From Trichococcus alkaliphilus (GTDB taxonomy: Bacteria > Bacillota > Bacilli > Lactobacillales > Aerococcaceae): 64,000 nucleotides of DNA. Every line of letters starts with the position of its first letter. Positions within the stretch are counted from its first letter, which is position 1. The position numbers and the translations under genes were made by a program. Below are positions 32,116 through 39,636 of the stretch, piece after piece. The stretch spans positions 248,001 through 312,000 of the forward strand of contig NZ_PXZT01000001.1 of assembly GCF_003008695.1 (NCBI RefSeq), given 5' to 3'. The notes beneath the pieces are model-generated. The model was not told the origin of the DNA, did not search any database, and saw only the letters and a list, made by a program, of their open reading frames with translations.

Positions 32116-32144
32116 ATTATACTGTACGGATTTTTAATTTGCAA
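32116..32144 (-). promoter_or_regulatory. Promoter of the lysine-riboswitch operon
   Basis: TTGCAA (32139-32144), 17-bp spacer and perfect TATAAT (32116-32121) on the minus strand; the predicted start lies about 20 nt before the aptamer. A 12-bp direct repeat CATTATTGTATG (32081-32092 and 32102-32113, 21 bp apart) lies around the start point. Confidence 0.75.
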
Positions 32145-32223
32145 CAAAAAGCGCTTTGCTCCGCCATCCGATGCACTACTCTCGTCGACGGGCACCACGG
32201 CTGGCCGTCCCTATTTTTTCCGT

Positions 32224-32252
32224 TTCAAAAAACCGGTTTCGGATGCTATACT
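32224..32252 (+). promoter_or_regulatory. Promoter of the HAD phosphatase/2-hydroxyacid dehydrogenase operon
   Basis: TTCAAA (32224-32229), 17-bp spacer and an extended -10, TGCTATACT (32244-32252), 35 bp before the start of the phosphatase gene. Confidence 0.6.
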
Positions 32253-32286
32253 GACTGCAACGACAAAAGGAGGAACTACCTTAATA

Positions 32287-33000
32287 ATGTTTACTATCTT
32301 ATTCGATTTGGATGATACTTTATATGACACAGCAAGTCCATTTTTCCAAGTATTGGAAAATTACCGCTTTGAGAACAGCCACAGCGACGAAGCCACTTTC
32401 GCGCTTTTCCGCGAGCATTGCGATGTCGCTTTCGACCTTTTCGCCAATGGAGATCTGACGCTGGCCGAATCCCATATCATGCGCACGCAGCATACATTCG
32501 CCGACTTGGGTCATCCCCTTACTAGCGAAGAAGCGTTGCACTTCCAGGAAACCTATCAAAAAAGGCAAGGAGAAATCACGTTAAGCCCAGGGATCGAGCA
32601 GCTGTTGAATGAGCTGAAAAGTCGGAACATTCCGATCGCGGTTTTCACAAACGGTCCTGAAAAGCACCAGATGAAAAAAATTAACGCCTTGGGTCTGGAG
32701 AAATGGGTGCCGCCAGCGCGCATCTTCATTTCCGAAAAAATTGGTTTCCCAAAACCCCATGCCGAGGCGTTCACGCATGTGCAGGAGGCTTTGAAGGCCA
32801 GTCCTGACGAGTTGCTATTCATCGGGGATACCTACGAAACGGACATCATCGGCGGTCAGGCTGCCAAGTGGACATCGTTGTGGTTCAACCATCGCCGGAA
32901 ACCGGAGGATGAAAAGATGGTGCTGGAGCCACCCTTCTATTCTGTAGCGGAAATGCACCAAGCCATTCATGACAACATCTCAAAACGAAAGGAAATGTGA
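32287..33000 (+). CDS. HAD-superfamily hydrolase (YjjG-like nucleotidase/phosphatase family)
   Basis: Haloacid-dehalogenase phosphatase of subfamily IA with a helical cap, 237 residues from ATG 32287 (AGGAGG 13 nt upstream). Motif I FDLDDTLYDTAS, motif II FTNGP, motif III lysine in SEKIGFPKPHAEAF and motif IV FIGDTYETDIIGG are all present. The DLDDTL/FTNG pattern resembles pyrimidine 5'-nucleotidases such as YjjG, but the substrate cannot be read from sequence. The frame is open upstream to 32086 through the promoter region, which I reject as coding. It is followed after 3 bp by the dehydrogenase. Confidence 0.88.
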   Translation: MFTILFDLDDTLYDTASPFFQVLENYRFENSHSDEATFALFREHCDVAFDLFANGDLTLAESHIMRTQHTFADLGHPLTSEEALHFQETYQKRQGEITLSPGIEQLLNELKSRNIPIAVFTNGPEKHQMKKINALGLEKWVPPARIFISEKIGFPKPHAEAFTHVQEALKASPDELLFIGDTYETDIIGGQAAKWTSLWFNHRRKPEDEKMVLEPPFYSVAEMHQAIHDNISKRKEM

Positions 33001-33003
33001 CTT

Positions 33004-33963
33004 ATGATCCAAACAAAATTAGCCATCATCGGGGTCGGCCATGTCGGTTCGCAAGTATTGACCGACTGCAGCCACCTCAATTTATTTTCTGACATCGTCC
33101 TGATCGACAGCACCGAGGAAACGGCAAGAGGCGAAGCCCTGGACCACCGCCATGCGTTGGCCGCCAGCTACCGGACAAACAGTAAAATATATGCCGGCGT
33201 CTATGCGGACTGCGCCGATGCCGACGTCATCATCATTTCCGCGGGCGTCAGTGAGAAGCCGCGCCCGGGTGAGGAGATGCCCCCAAGAGCGTTGATGGGC
33301 AAGGAGAATGCCATTGAAATACGCAAGATCATGGCTGGCATCACCAAGCACACAAAGGACGCCATCATCATCCTGATAACGAATCCGATCGATACGATCA
33401 CCTATATCGCCGAGAATGAGTTCGACTATCCGAAAGGCAAAATTTTCGGCACCGGAACGACTTTGGATACTTTCCGCTACCGTCAGATTGTCGCTTCCCA
33501 TTATCAAGTCGATCCCAAAAACGTCAGCGGCTACATCATGGGCGAACACGGCAGCACCGCCTTCCCCGCTTTCAGCAGCACGACTGTGGGTGCACTCACC
33601 ATTTCCGAATGCGATGCTTTATTAAACCCTGCGGCACCATTGGACCAAAAATTCGTCAGCCAAGAAGTGGTTCACACGGCATCTGATGTCTTCAACTGGA
33701 AAGGCTGGACCAATTCAGGCATCGGGGAAGTGGCGGCAGCCTTGGCCCGCTCGGTCATGCTGGACGAGAAAAGCATCTTCCCTGTTACCGCAACTGTCAC
33801 TGGCTTTTACAACTGCCATGGCGAAGCAGCCTTCAGTATGCCTTGCATCATCGGCAAGAACGGCTTGGAAAAACAGATCCCCTTGCCGCTGGATGATGCG
33901 GAATACGAAAAAATGCAACTCTCCATTAAAGATATTCAATTTACGCTGCAATCCGTGAGATAG
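33004..33963 (+). CDS. L-lactate/malate dehydrogenase family protein (2-hydroxyacid dehydrogenase)
   Basis: NAD-dependent 2-hydroxyacid dehydrogenase, 319 residues. Rossmann motif GVGHVG (10-15) with Asp35 for NAD. Catalytic residues: Arg95 in the mobile loop, Asn127, the LDTFRYR segment (154-160) with Asp155 and Arg158, and His182 in GEHGST. The substrate loop (PGEEMPPR, 88-95) matches neither the Gln of lactate dehydrogenase (QQEGESR) nor the Arg of malate dehydrogenase, and appears longer. That points to an L-2-hydroxyisocaproate-type or other 2-oxoacid specificity. ATG 33004 follows AAAGGA. Second gene after the HAD phosphatase. Confidence 0.87.
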   Translation: MIQTKLAIIGVGHVGSQVLTDCSHLNLFSDIVLIDSTEETARGEALDHRHALAASYRTNSKIYAGVYADCADADVIIISAGVSEKPRPGEEMPPRALMGKENAIEIRKIMAGITKHTKDAIIILITNPIDTITYIAENEFDYPKGKIFGTGTTLDTFRYRQIVASHYQVDPKNVSGYIMGEHGSTAFPAFSSTTVGALTISECDALLNPAAPLDQKFVSQEVVHTASDVFNWKGWTNSGIGEVAAALARSVMLDEKSIFPVTATVTGFYNCHGEAAFSMPCIIGKNGLEKQIPLPLDDAEYEKMQLSIKDIQFTLQSVR

Positions 33964-33965
33964 GA

Positions 33966-34018
33966 AAAGCGCAACCGCATCAGGGCCGATTGGCTCGATG
34001 CGGTTGCGCTTCTTTTTG
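33966..34018. terminator. Terminator between the dehydrogenase and panD
   Basis: AAGCGCAACCGCATC pairs with GATGCGGTTGCGCTT, then CTTTTTG on the plus strand; located in a convergent gap. Confidence 0.9.
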
Positions 34019-34034
34019 TTCCTATATGGACAGC

Positions 34035-34421
34035 CTACATGCTGAGTCTGCCATGCTCTTCATATCTTGTTACTGTTGTGATGGCATTCTGCTCATCCAC
34101 AAACACCACAAGCGGTTTGTGTTCCTTCGCTTCCTGTTCATCCATCATGCAGTAAGCCATGATGATGATTTTGTCGGACACCTGAACGCATCGTGCGGCT
34201 GCACCATTCAAGCAAATCATGCCCGAGCCGCGTTCGCCTGCGATGACGTAAGTTTCGAACCGGGCCCCGTTGTCGATGTCGACGATCTGGACCTTCTCAT
34301 ATTCGATCAGCCCTGCAGCATCAAGCAGATCCTTGTCGACAGTGATGCTGCCCACATAGGAAAGCTCCGCCTGGACAACGACGGCACGGTGTATTTTACT
34401 TTTTAGCATATTTAGTTGCAT
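34035..34421 (-). CDS. panD: Aspartate 1-decarboxylase
   Basis: Makes beta-alanine for pantothenate. 128 residues. The self-cleavage site that creates the pyruvoyl group is Gly24-Ser25 in [11 protein letters not shown]. Other conserved parts are [32 protein letters not shown] and [11 protein letters not shown] 34421 was chosen for its GGGGGG site 7 nt upstream. Last gene of panB-panC-panD. Confidence 0.96.
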   Translation of the reverse strand: MQLNMLKSKIHRAVVVQAELSYVGSITVDKDLLDAAGLIEYEKVQIVDIDNGARFETYVIAGERGSGMICLNGAAARCVQVSDKIIIMAYCMMDEQEAKEHKPLVVFVDEQNAITTVTRYEEHGRLSM

Positions 34422-34436
34422 TGTTTTTCCCCCCAC

Positions 34437-35279
34437 TTATTCCGTGATAAAATTATCGATCAGACGCGTTTTCCCGATATAGACTGCCAAAGCCACCAAT
34501 ACAGGTCGCTTGACGCTATCCACTTGCTGCAGCGTTCGCGCATCCACCAACTCCACATAATCGATCTTCGCCATCGGTTCGGCTTGGATCCTTTCCGAAA
34601 TGGCCTTCAGGATTTTGGCAGCGTCCTGCTCGCCATCCGCAAGCAACTGCTTGGCGACTTCGAGCGCTCGGCTAAGCACCAACGCTGCCTTGCGCTCATC
34701 CGCTGACAGGTAACTGTTGCGCGAACTTTTCGCCAATCCGTCCGCTTCCCGGATGATCGGGCAACCGATGACAGTGACGTCCATATCGAGGTCGCGGACC
34801 ATCTGCTGGATGACCGCCAACTGTTGGGCGTCCTTCTGTCCGAAATAGGCACGGTCCGGCTGTACGATGTTGAACAGCTTTGTCACGACTGTGCAGACGC
34901 CCCGGAAATGGGCCGGCCTGCTTTTCCCGCACAAGCTCTCCGTCAGGCCATGCATGTCCACAAAGCTGCTGAAATCGGAATGGTACATCTCCTTCGGCTC
35001 GGGATGGAAAATCAGGTCCACTCCGCTGGCTTCGCACAAAGCGGCATCCTTTTCCAGATCCCTTGGATAGCTTTCCAAATCTTCGGATGGGCCGAACTGC
35101 ATCGGATTCACAAAAATGCTGACGACCACCCGATCGTTTTCACTGACGGCTTTCTGCATCAAGCTTTGATGGCCTTCATGGAGATAGCCCATCGTCGGCA
35201 CGAAACCGACCGACAAACCTTCCTTTTTCCAGGCCTTCACGGCACTGCGGATTTCTTCAACTGTAGCTGCAATCTTCAT
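34437..35279 (-). CDS. panC: Pantothenate synthetase
   Basis: ATP-dependent ligation of pantoate and beta-alanine. 280 residues. The HIGH-like motif is HEGH (34-37) in VPTMGYLHEGHQSL; the ATP loop KSSRNSYLSADERKAA corresponds to the KMSKS region; VNPMQFGPSEDLESYPRD and FGQKDAQQL are family signatures. Fifteen bp separate it from both panB and panD. Confidence 0.97.
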   Translation of the reverse strand: MKIAATVEEIRSAVKAWKKEGLSVGFVPTMGYLHEGHQSLMQKAVSENDRVVVSIFVNPMQFGPSEDLESYPRDLEKDAALCEASGVDLIFHPEPKEMYHSDFSSFVDMHGLTESLCGKSRPAHFRGVCTVVTKLFNIVQPDRAYFGQKDAQQLAVIQQMVRDLDMDVTVIGCPIIREADGLAKSSRNSYLSADERKAALVLSRALEVAKQLLADGEQDAAKILKAISERIQAEPMAKIDYVELVDARTLQQVDSVKRPVLVALAVYIGKTRLIDNFITE

Positions 35280-35294
35280 TAAGTGATTACCCCT

Positions 35295-36122
35295 CTAATA
35301 TAATTTTTCGATGACCGCATCGGAAAGCGCAAAGGTGTGCTCCGCTGCCGGAAACGCGCCGCTTTTCACTTCGGATATGTAGCCTTCGATCGCTGTTTGC
35401 ATCTGCGGACCGATTTCTGCATAGCGCTTGACGAATTTCGGCGTGAAATCGGAATAGAGCCCCAGCATGTCCTGGTAGACCAACACTTGGCCATCACAGC
35501 CGTTCCCCGCGCCGATGCCGATCGTCGGAATCGAGATGCTCTTTGTGATCAGATCGGCCAGCTTGGCCGGGATGCATTCCAGCACCACCGCAAAAGCCCC
35601 TGCCGCTTCGACAGCCTTCGCCTGCTCAATCAAGCTGCGCGCCGCTTCTTCATCTTTACCTTGGACTTTGAATCCGCCGAAAGCATTGACGGATTGCGGC
35701 GTCAGGCCGATATGCGCCATGACCGGTATCGAAGCTTCCACGATCGCCTTGATCTGCGGGCAGACTTCAAGGCCGCCTTCCAGTTTGACTGCCTGCGCTC
35801 GGCCTTCCTTGATCAGCCTGCCTGCATTGGAGACCGCATCATAGACGGAAGTCTGATAGGACATGAACGGCAGATCGCTTACGACCAACGCATCCTTTAC
35901 CCCTCTGGCGACAGCTTTCGTGTGGTGGATCATATCCTCCATCGTTACCGATAAAGTGTCTTCATACCCCAGCATCACCATCCCCAGCGAATCGCCCACC
36001 AGTACCGAGTCGATCCCTGATGCATCGATCAGTTTGGCAGTGGAATAGTCATAAGCAGTCAGCATCGTCAGCCGCTTATTCTTCTGCTTGGCATTGCGGA
36101 AAGTCAAAACCGATTTCTTCAC
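35295..36122 (-). CDS. panB: 3-methyl-2-oxobutanoate hydroxymethyltransferase
   Basis: First committed step of pantoate synthesis, using methylene-tetrahydrofolate. About 275 residues. Conserved metal/substrate segments: [58 protein letters not shown] and [14 protein letters not shown]. The start is uncertain: GTG 36122 has GAGG at 6 nt and gives the expected N-terminus. ATG 36134 and TTG 36149 are in frame but have poor spacing. Confidence 0.94.
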   Translation of the reverse strand: MKKSVLTFRNAKQKNKRLTMLTAYDYSTAKLIDASGIDSVLVGDSLGMVMLGYEDTLSVTMEDMIHHTKAVARGVKDALVVSDLPFMSYQTSVYDAVSNAGRLIKEGRAQAVKLEGGLEVCPQIKAIVEASIPVMAHIGLTPQSVNAFGGFKVQGKDEEAARSLIEQAKAVEAAGAFAVVLECIPAKLADLITKSISIPTIGIGAGNGCDGQVLVYQDMLGLYSDFTPKFVKRYAEIGPQMQTAIEGYISEVKSGAFPAAEHTFALSDAVIEKLY

Positions 36123-36166
36123 CCGAATCCTCATCCTCTCTTCATCCAATATAATATATTATTCAC

Positions 36167-36195
36167 ACATTACGTTCTGCAGGGAATAAAGTCAA
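36167..36195 (-). promoter_or_regulatory. panBCD promoter candidate
   Basis: TTGACT (36190-36195), 17-bp spacer, TAATGT (36167-36172) on the minus strand. Good -35, weak -10. Confidence 0.45.
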
Positions 36196-36308
36196 CTACT
36201 TTTTGAAAATGGAAGCCCTACCAAAAACATTTACTGTCATGACAGCTAAATACTCCGGTTGGAAAATAGTCTGAAACGCATTCAAAAAGGTATTAAATGC
36301 AAAAAAAC

Positions 36309-36358
36309 AACCTTTAGATAGCCGAAGGAACAGTGTCCTGTCGACGTTTCTAAAGGTT
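36309..36358 (+). terminator. Hairpin resembling an integrase-gene terminator, beside an att-like site
   Basis: AACCTTTAGA (36309-36318) pairs with TCTAAAGGTT (36349-36358) with an inner AGGA/TCCT stem. The last 41 bp up to and including the att-like core (36345-36385) match 31 of 41 positions, without gaps, the corresponding segment behind the integrase remnant at 40106-40146. It may mark the end of an older, lost integrase gene. Upstream 36196-36308 has no intact gene; a frame near 36220 reads TKNIYCH, only vaguely integrase-like. Confidence 0.5.
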
Positions 36359-36553
36359 AATCTTGTAATCTGATGGAGATGATGGTTATATAATACCACC
36401 AAATAAAAAGCCACAATAAATAGTTAAATTCAAGACGAACGCTGATAAATCAATTTATTACATAAATAGGCAATCATAGTATTTAAGAAGAAATCGTTAT
36501 GATTGTCGTAACGTTGCTCAGGATTTAATCACCTAAAATTGAGTAGAAAATTT

Positions 36554-36575
36554 GGTGGCGAATGCCATCCTTTTT
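36554..36575 (+). terminator. Plus-strand hairpin with T run
   Basis: GGTGGC-GAAT-GCCATCC followed by TTTTTATTT. No gene on the plus strand upstream explains it. On the minus strand it lies 30 bp after the stop of the repeat protein and may serve there too. The gap 36386-36553 shows nothing else. Confidence 0.5.
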
Positions 36576-36603
36576 ATTTGCAATACCCTACTTACAAATT
36601 CTA

Positions 36604-37611
36604 TTAATAAACACAAACGTTACAAGGGTCAGTTTTTGGACAGTTTGAAGCCGGTCCTTCTAAAATTGTTGTACTTCTCGCTAGCGTATAGCAATTCCTG
36701 TCATAATGGTACGATTTACCACCAGGTGTCCAATATACTGTCATGGTTCCTTGGGCGGGATCATTAGTAGTTACATCGCCATTTCCTGAGAATGGAACAG
36801 TTGATGGATTATTTGAAGCAGCAGATTCCTCTGCTGCAATTCTAGCAGATTCCTCTGCAGCAATTCTAGCAGATTCCTCTGCTGCAATTCTAGCAGATTC
36901 CTCCGCAGCAATTCTAGCAGATTCCTCCGCAGCAATTCTAGCAGATTCAGCTTGAGCAGCCTGTTCTTCAATAGTTCTTTCTACATTGACTATACGATCC
37001 GTAAAGTCCTTTTGGCGAGTAACAACAACAGCTAGATAGGTTTTCGCATTTTGGATTGATTCACTAGTTAAATTAGCTTCAGCTGAAGCTATTGCTTCTT
37101 CCGCTAACTGTATGTTTTCCTCTTCACGAACCACTTTTTCCTCAACAGACTTCAATTTATTTTGAAGATCATCGGTGGGTTCTTCTACTTCATCAAAAGC
37201 TTTTGAAGCAGTTGTAAAATTAGAACGGGATGGCCATATATCAGCTACATTAATCGCGGCAGAAGCACTTTTCAATAATTTTTCTTGTTCAGATTCTGCT
37301 TTCGCTTTTTCTTCTTCTGCAAGTTCTTTCTGTGTCTTTTCTTTTGTAGAAGATTCTGTTTGAGATTGTTTTGCTGTTGTTTCAGAAGCGGAATTTTCTC
37401 CTCCAGATGTCATTAACGCGAAGGTTCCAAACAAACTGATGACCGTACCAACAATAGCAAGTTTCATTCTTTTAGGATTGGGTGTCTTCTTCATGTAATA
37501 CCAAATACCATATCCAGAAAGTACTAAGAGTACAGGGGAAATTAGCTGGAAAATAGCAATAATGAAGATGGAAGCAACTAATACGCCAAAAACTTTAAAA
37601 ATCCTTTTCAT
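36604..37611 (-). CDS. Membrane protein with ESARIAAE repeat stalk and YH-x4-C...CxxC tail
   Basis: 335 residues, start ATG 37611 with GGAG 10 nt upstream. Two N-terminal hydrophobic segments (about 9-35 and 50-67) are followed by a Ser/Thr/Glu/Lys-rich segment, a predicted coiled coil (about 85-220) and five exact ESARIAAE repeats (222-261). The C-terminal module reads VYWTPGGKSYHYDRNC...CPKTDPCNVCVY. Its YH-x4-C plus CxxC layout (H302, C307, C330, C333) matches a putative zinc-binding tail seen on secreted nucleases and cell-surface proteins of Gram-positives. Function is unknown. Divergent from the nuclease gene, inside the tRNA-Ala element. AT-rich relative to the flanking core genes. Confidence 0.8.
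   Translation of the reverse strand: MKRIFKVFGVLVASIFIIAIFQLISPVLLVLSGYGIWYYMKKTPNPKRMKLAIVGTVISLFGTFALMTSGGENSASETTAKQSQTESSTKEKTQKELAEEEKAKAESEQEKLLKSASAAINVADIWPSRSNFTTASKAFDEVEEPTDDLQNKLKSVEEKVVREEENIQLAEEAIASAEANLTSESIQNAKTYLAVVVTRQKDFTDRIVNVERTIEEQAAQAESARIAAEESARIAAEESARIAAEESARIAAEESARIAAEESAASNNPSTVPFSGNGDVTTNDPAQGTMTVYWTPGGKSYHYDRNCYTLARSTTILEGPASNCPKTDPCNVCVY
36829..36948. repeat. Five tandem 24-bp repeats inside the membrane protein gene
   Basis: Five copies of a 24-bp unit (plus-strand form contains GCAATTCTAGCAGATTCCTC) encode exact ESARIAAE repeats. The copies differ only at third positions, so copy number probably varies by slippage or recombination. Confidence 0.92.
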
Positions 37612-37756
37612 TTTTATCACTCCTTCATATATAACAAATATGTTAAAATGTTATAATCACATTTTAATATTAATATATATAAATAGCAATTTTGCTAAGG
37701 GAAATATTTCCGAATGGTGTTAATATATAAATAGTAAGCTAAAGGAGGACAAGTTA
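37612..37756. promoter_or_regulatory. Divergent control region of the repeat protein and the nuclease
   Basis: 145 bp, AT-rich. It contains two near-identical direct repeats, TTAATATATATAAATAG (about 37669-37685) and TTAATATATAAATAG (about 37720-37734). It also holds a perfect palindrome GGAAATATTTCC (37700-37711) and AGCAA-TT-TTGCT (37685-37696). The TATATAAA blocks are plausible -10 regions. The spacing suggests shared control of both genes. Confidence 0.5.
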
Positions 37757-38668
37757 ATGTCAAAAAAAGGTGGGGAAAACCCATTTTTCGGTATGCTAGG
37801 GCTTTTACTTGTGCCCGCCATTGTTTTTTGTGTAGTAATTAGCAACGATTCATTAAACAACACGGTAGTGAAGACGGCAAAAGAAACACAAGTCGTAGTT
37901 GAAACAGAATCTGAATCACACGAGCTTATTTCAGCGGAATCGGTTAGTTCAATAGATTCGGAAATATTATTTGAATCGATAGAAGAACTAGAATCGAAAA
38001 CTTCAATAGAACCGGATAATCCGGATTCCAGCCAAGTGGAATCAATTGACCCCTCACTTGAAACACCAATTGAAATCCCAATCGAAACTCCGATTGAACA
38101 AGTAAATTCTGCTATTTTAACAGCAGTAGACGTTCCAAAATACACTGGGGCAGATGAAGTAATATTGAATGGTGGAAATAGTACCTTTACAGCAGCAGAG
38201 TTAGAGTATGATGGTGTAGGATGGGTTGTGTATAGGAATTTAGATGATTGGAATCGTGTGACGAATATGGATGCTATGGTAACACCTAACATGTACGACA
38301 CCGGTACAGATGCAGACAGCCGTATATTGCCTACTGGATGGAAAAAAAGTGAACAGAATGAAGGCAATCCGGAACAACTTAATAGAGGGCATCTGTTAGC
38401 AGATGTTTTGGGCGGAAGTGGAGAAGACTGGCGTAATCTGGTCACTCTATATCGTAATGCTAATTATCCAACTATGTATTTTGCTGCAGAAGATATTGTT
38501 AAGACAGCTATTCAACATGGTTCTGTTGTTCGTTACCGTGTTACGCCAATATTTATGGGGGACGAATTGATGAGTCAAGGTCTGCATATTATGGCAAAAA
38601 GTGTAACGGATAATTCAATTGACTTGAATGTGTATGTATTTAATGAACCTAAGGATGGAGTAGATTGA
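37757..38668 (+). CDS. Membrane-anchored DNA/RNA non-specific endonuclease
   Basis: 303 residues. An N-terminal TM anchor (about 11-29, GMLGLLLVPAIVFCVVIS) is followed by a Glu/Ser/Pro-rich linker with imperfect TPIEIPIE repeats (about 45-118). The C-terminal beta-beta-alpha-Me nuclease domain is of the Endonuclease_NS_2 type (about 130-300). The catalytic motif is NRGHLLAD with His212, then GGSGEDWRNLVTLYRNANYPTM with the metal-ligand Asn, and RVTPIFMGDELMSQGLHIMAKS. Related proteins include streptococcal EndA and secreted DNases. Expected to act outside the membrane on nucleic acid; roles could be nutrient scavenging, DNA uptake or interbacterial effects. ATG 37757 follows AAAGGAGG. Confidence 0.9.
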   Translation: MSKKGGENPFFGMLGLLLVPAIVFCVVISNDSLNNTVVKTAKETQVVVETESESHELISAESVSSIDSEILFESIEELESKTSIEPDNPDSSQVESIDPSLETPIEIPIETPIEQVNSAILTAVDVPKYTGADEVILNGGNSTFTAAELEYDGVGWVVYRNLDDWNRVTNMDAMVTPNMYDTGTDADSRILPTGWKKSEQNEGNPEQLNRGHLLADVLGGSGEDWRNLVTLYRNANYPTMYFAAEDIVKTAIQHGSVVRYRVTPIFMGDELMSQGLHIMAKSVTDNSIDLNVYVFNEPKDGVD

Positions 38669-38712
38669 TATCTTAAAATATCAGTGGATAACATGATTAA
38701 CATAGATTTAAG

Positions 38713-38758
38713 TAAAGCCAATGCAGGCGGCGAATTTTTCGGCGCCTGCGTTGGCTTT
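38713..38758 (+). terminator. Nuclease gene terminator
   Basis: AAAGCCAA..GCAGGC pairs with GCCTGC..TTGGCTTT around AATTTTTC; 45 bp after the nuclease stop. The T run is short (TTTAATC), so efficiency is uncertain. Confidence 0.65.
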
Positions 38759-38869
38759 AATCGTGTATATATCAATTCTTGGTGTTTTTCTGATTGCTGG
38801 ATCTCCTGAACACGCATCTACGCATGCGCACTAAAAATAATCCCATGAGTAACAACAAACCTACTGCTT

Positions 38870-39010
38870 GTTTTTTTCCTTAACAGATATCGATTTTCAG
38901 CAAAACATTTGCCCACCCGCAGTCGAAGCGCTTGAGAAAGATAGGCGCACTCGGTACGCGGTGGTTGTCGTACTCGTTTTGATACCGAATCATGCTCGGG
39001 TTATGCAATT
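38870..39010 (-). pseudogene. Possible degenerate helix-turn-helix regulator fragment
   Basis: A minus-strand frame reads MIRYQNEYDNHRVPSAP and then LKRFDCGWANVLLK, faintly like the YENG.R.PS...L..LGVS.D.LL half of an XRE-type HTH protein. No start or upstream helices are visible and stops lie nearby. The whole 38759-39090 gap contains no supportable gene otherwise. Tentative. Confidence 0.2.
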
Positions 39011-39155
39011 GCCTATCCGCTCCAGTTGCATCTTCAGTAGAGCGAATTCATAACATTAAGCGACAATAATGTATTAGGGTTTACTTCATAAAAATAAGGT
39101 ATAATATATTTGATGAAGCGATTCTCATTAAGGACAAGAAAAGTAGGTGAACAAA

Positions 39156-39293
39156 GTGGGAAAATACCAATTGGATTACAAAGGTCAGGCAGCTGTGACG
39201 AAGTTTCATGAAAAACAGACGCCTACCAAATTTGATAAAAAGCAGCAACTTGAAAAATTACGTGCGGAGTATTTGAAAAAGAAGCAAAAATAA
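39156..39293 (+). CDS. Small Lys-rich hypothetical protein, 45 aa
   Basis: GTG start at 39156 with AGTAGGTG about 8 nt upstream and a TATAAT at 39100-39105. The product begins VGKYQLDYKGQAAVTKFH and ends LRAEYLKKKQK. It is basic (about a quarter Lys), helical and cytosolic, with no recognised domain. Small proteins beginning (M/V)GKYQLDYKG are, as far as I recall, seen in other Lactobacillales, but I cannot verify this. Inside the tRNA-Ala element, next to the tnpB tail. Confidence 0.6.
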   Translation: MGKYQLDYKGQAAVTKFHEKQTPTKFDKKQQLEKLRAEYLKKKQK

Positions 39294-39306
39294 ACAGGTG
39301 AACCAT

Positions 39307-39326
39307 ATCGGCACTGAAGTACCGAT
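39307..39326 (-). repeat. IS200/IS605-like right-end hairpin
   Basis: ATCGG-C-AC / GT-A-CCGAT with a TGAA loop, 67 bp downstream of the tnpB stop. Subterminal imperfect hairpins of this kind mark IS200/IS605 ends and form the 3' scaffold of TnpB guide RNAs. Confidence 0.5.
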
Positions 39327-39392
39327 CTTCTGGGAATACCCATAACTTGTCTAGCGAGCGTTTCAGCTCCAAGACTGCGGTTTAGGCTGGTT

Positions 39393-39556
39393 TTACCAAG
39401 CTAGTCCCAAGCCCATCGAGAGAATATTTTTTGCGGTTTTTACATCGTGGTCGTGATGCGCGTGGCAGTTTGGAAAGTCCCATTCGCGGATATCCACACG
39501 CTTAAACCTCTCTGTGTCCTCCGCCTCCCCTTTTTGTCTATTACTGTAATATGGGG
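39393..39556 (-). pseudogene. TnpB (IS200/IS605 OrfB) C-terminal fragment
   Basis: A minus-strand frame reads VDIREWDFPNCHAHHDHDV followed by KTAKNILSMGLGLAW and stop (TAA 39393-39395). This matches the end of TnpB: the second half of the zinc ribbon (REW.CP.C...HDRD) and the AKNIL..GL tail with the last RuvC Asp. The first zinc-ribbon CxxC and all the catalytic N-terminal part are missing; the frame is closed by a TAA near 39557. It cannot encode an active nuclease. Confidence 0.8.
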
Positions 39557-39591
39557 ATGCCATAGATGCTGCTCCACTTTATTTTGAACAC

Positions 39592-39632
39592 AAAAATGAG
39601 TACCTAATTTTTAAAATTAGGTACTCATTTTT
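39592..39632 (-). terminator. Terminator of the 74-aa ORF
   Basis: AAAAATGAGTACCTAATTTT is followed after one base by its perfect inverse, ending in TTTTT on either strand. It lies 5 bp after the ORF stop. Confidence 0.9.
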
Positions 39633-39636
39633 GTTA

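Noticed and set aside
32086-32286. N-terminal extension of the HAD phosphatase
   Set aside because: The extension crosses the lysine-operon promoter and the phosphatase's own promoter; homology and AGGAGG support the start at 32287.
36196-36414. 72-codon minus-strand ORF
   Set aside because: No ribosome site or recognisable domain, and it covers the hairpin/att region; random open frame.
38868-39053. 61-codon plus-strand ORF inside the element
   Set aside because: No Shine-Dalgarno, odd composition and no similarity recognised; the region looks like decayed sequence.
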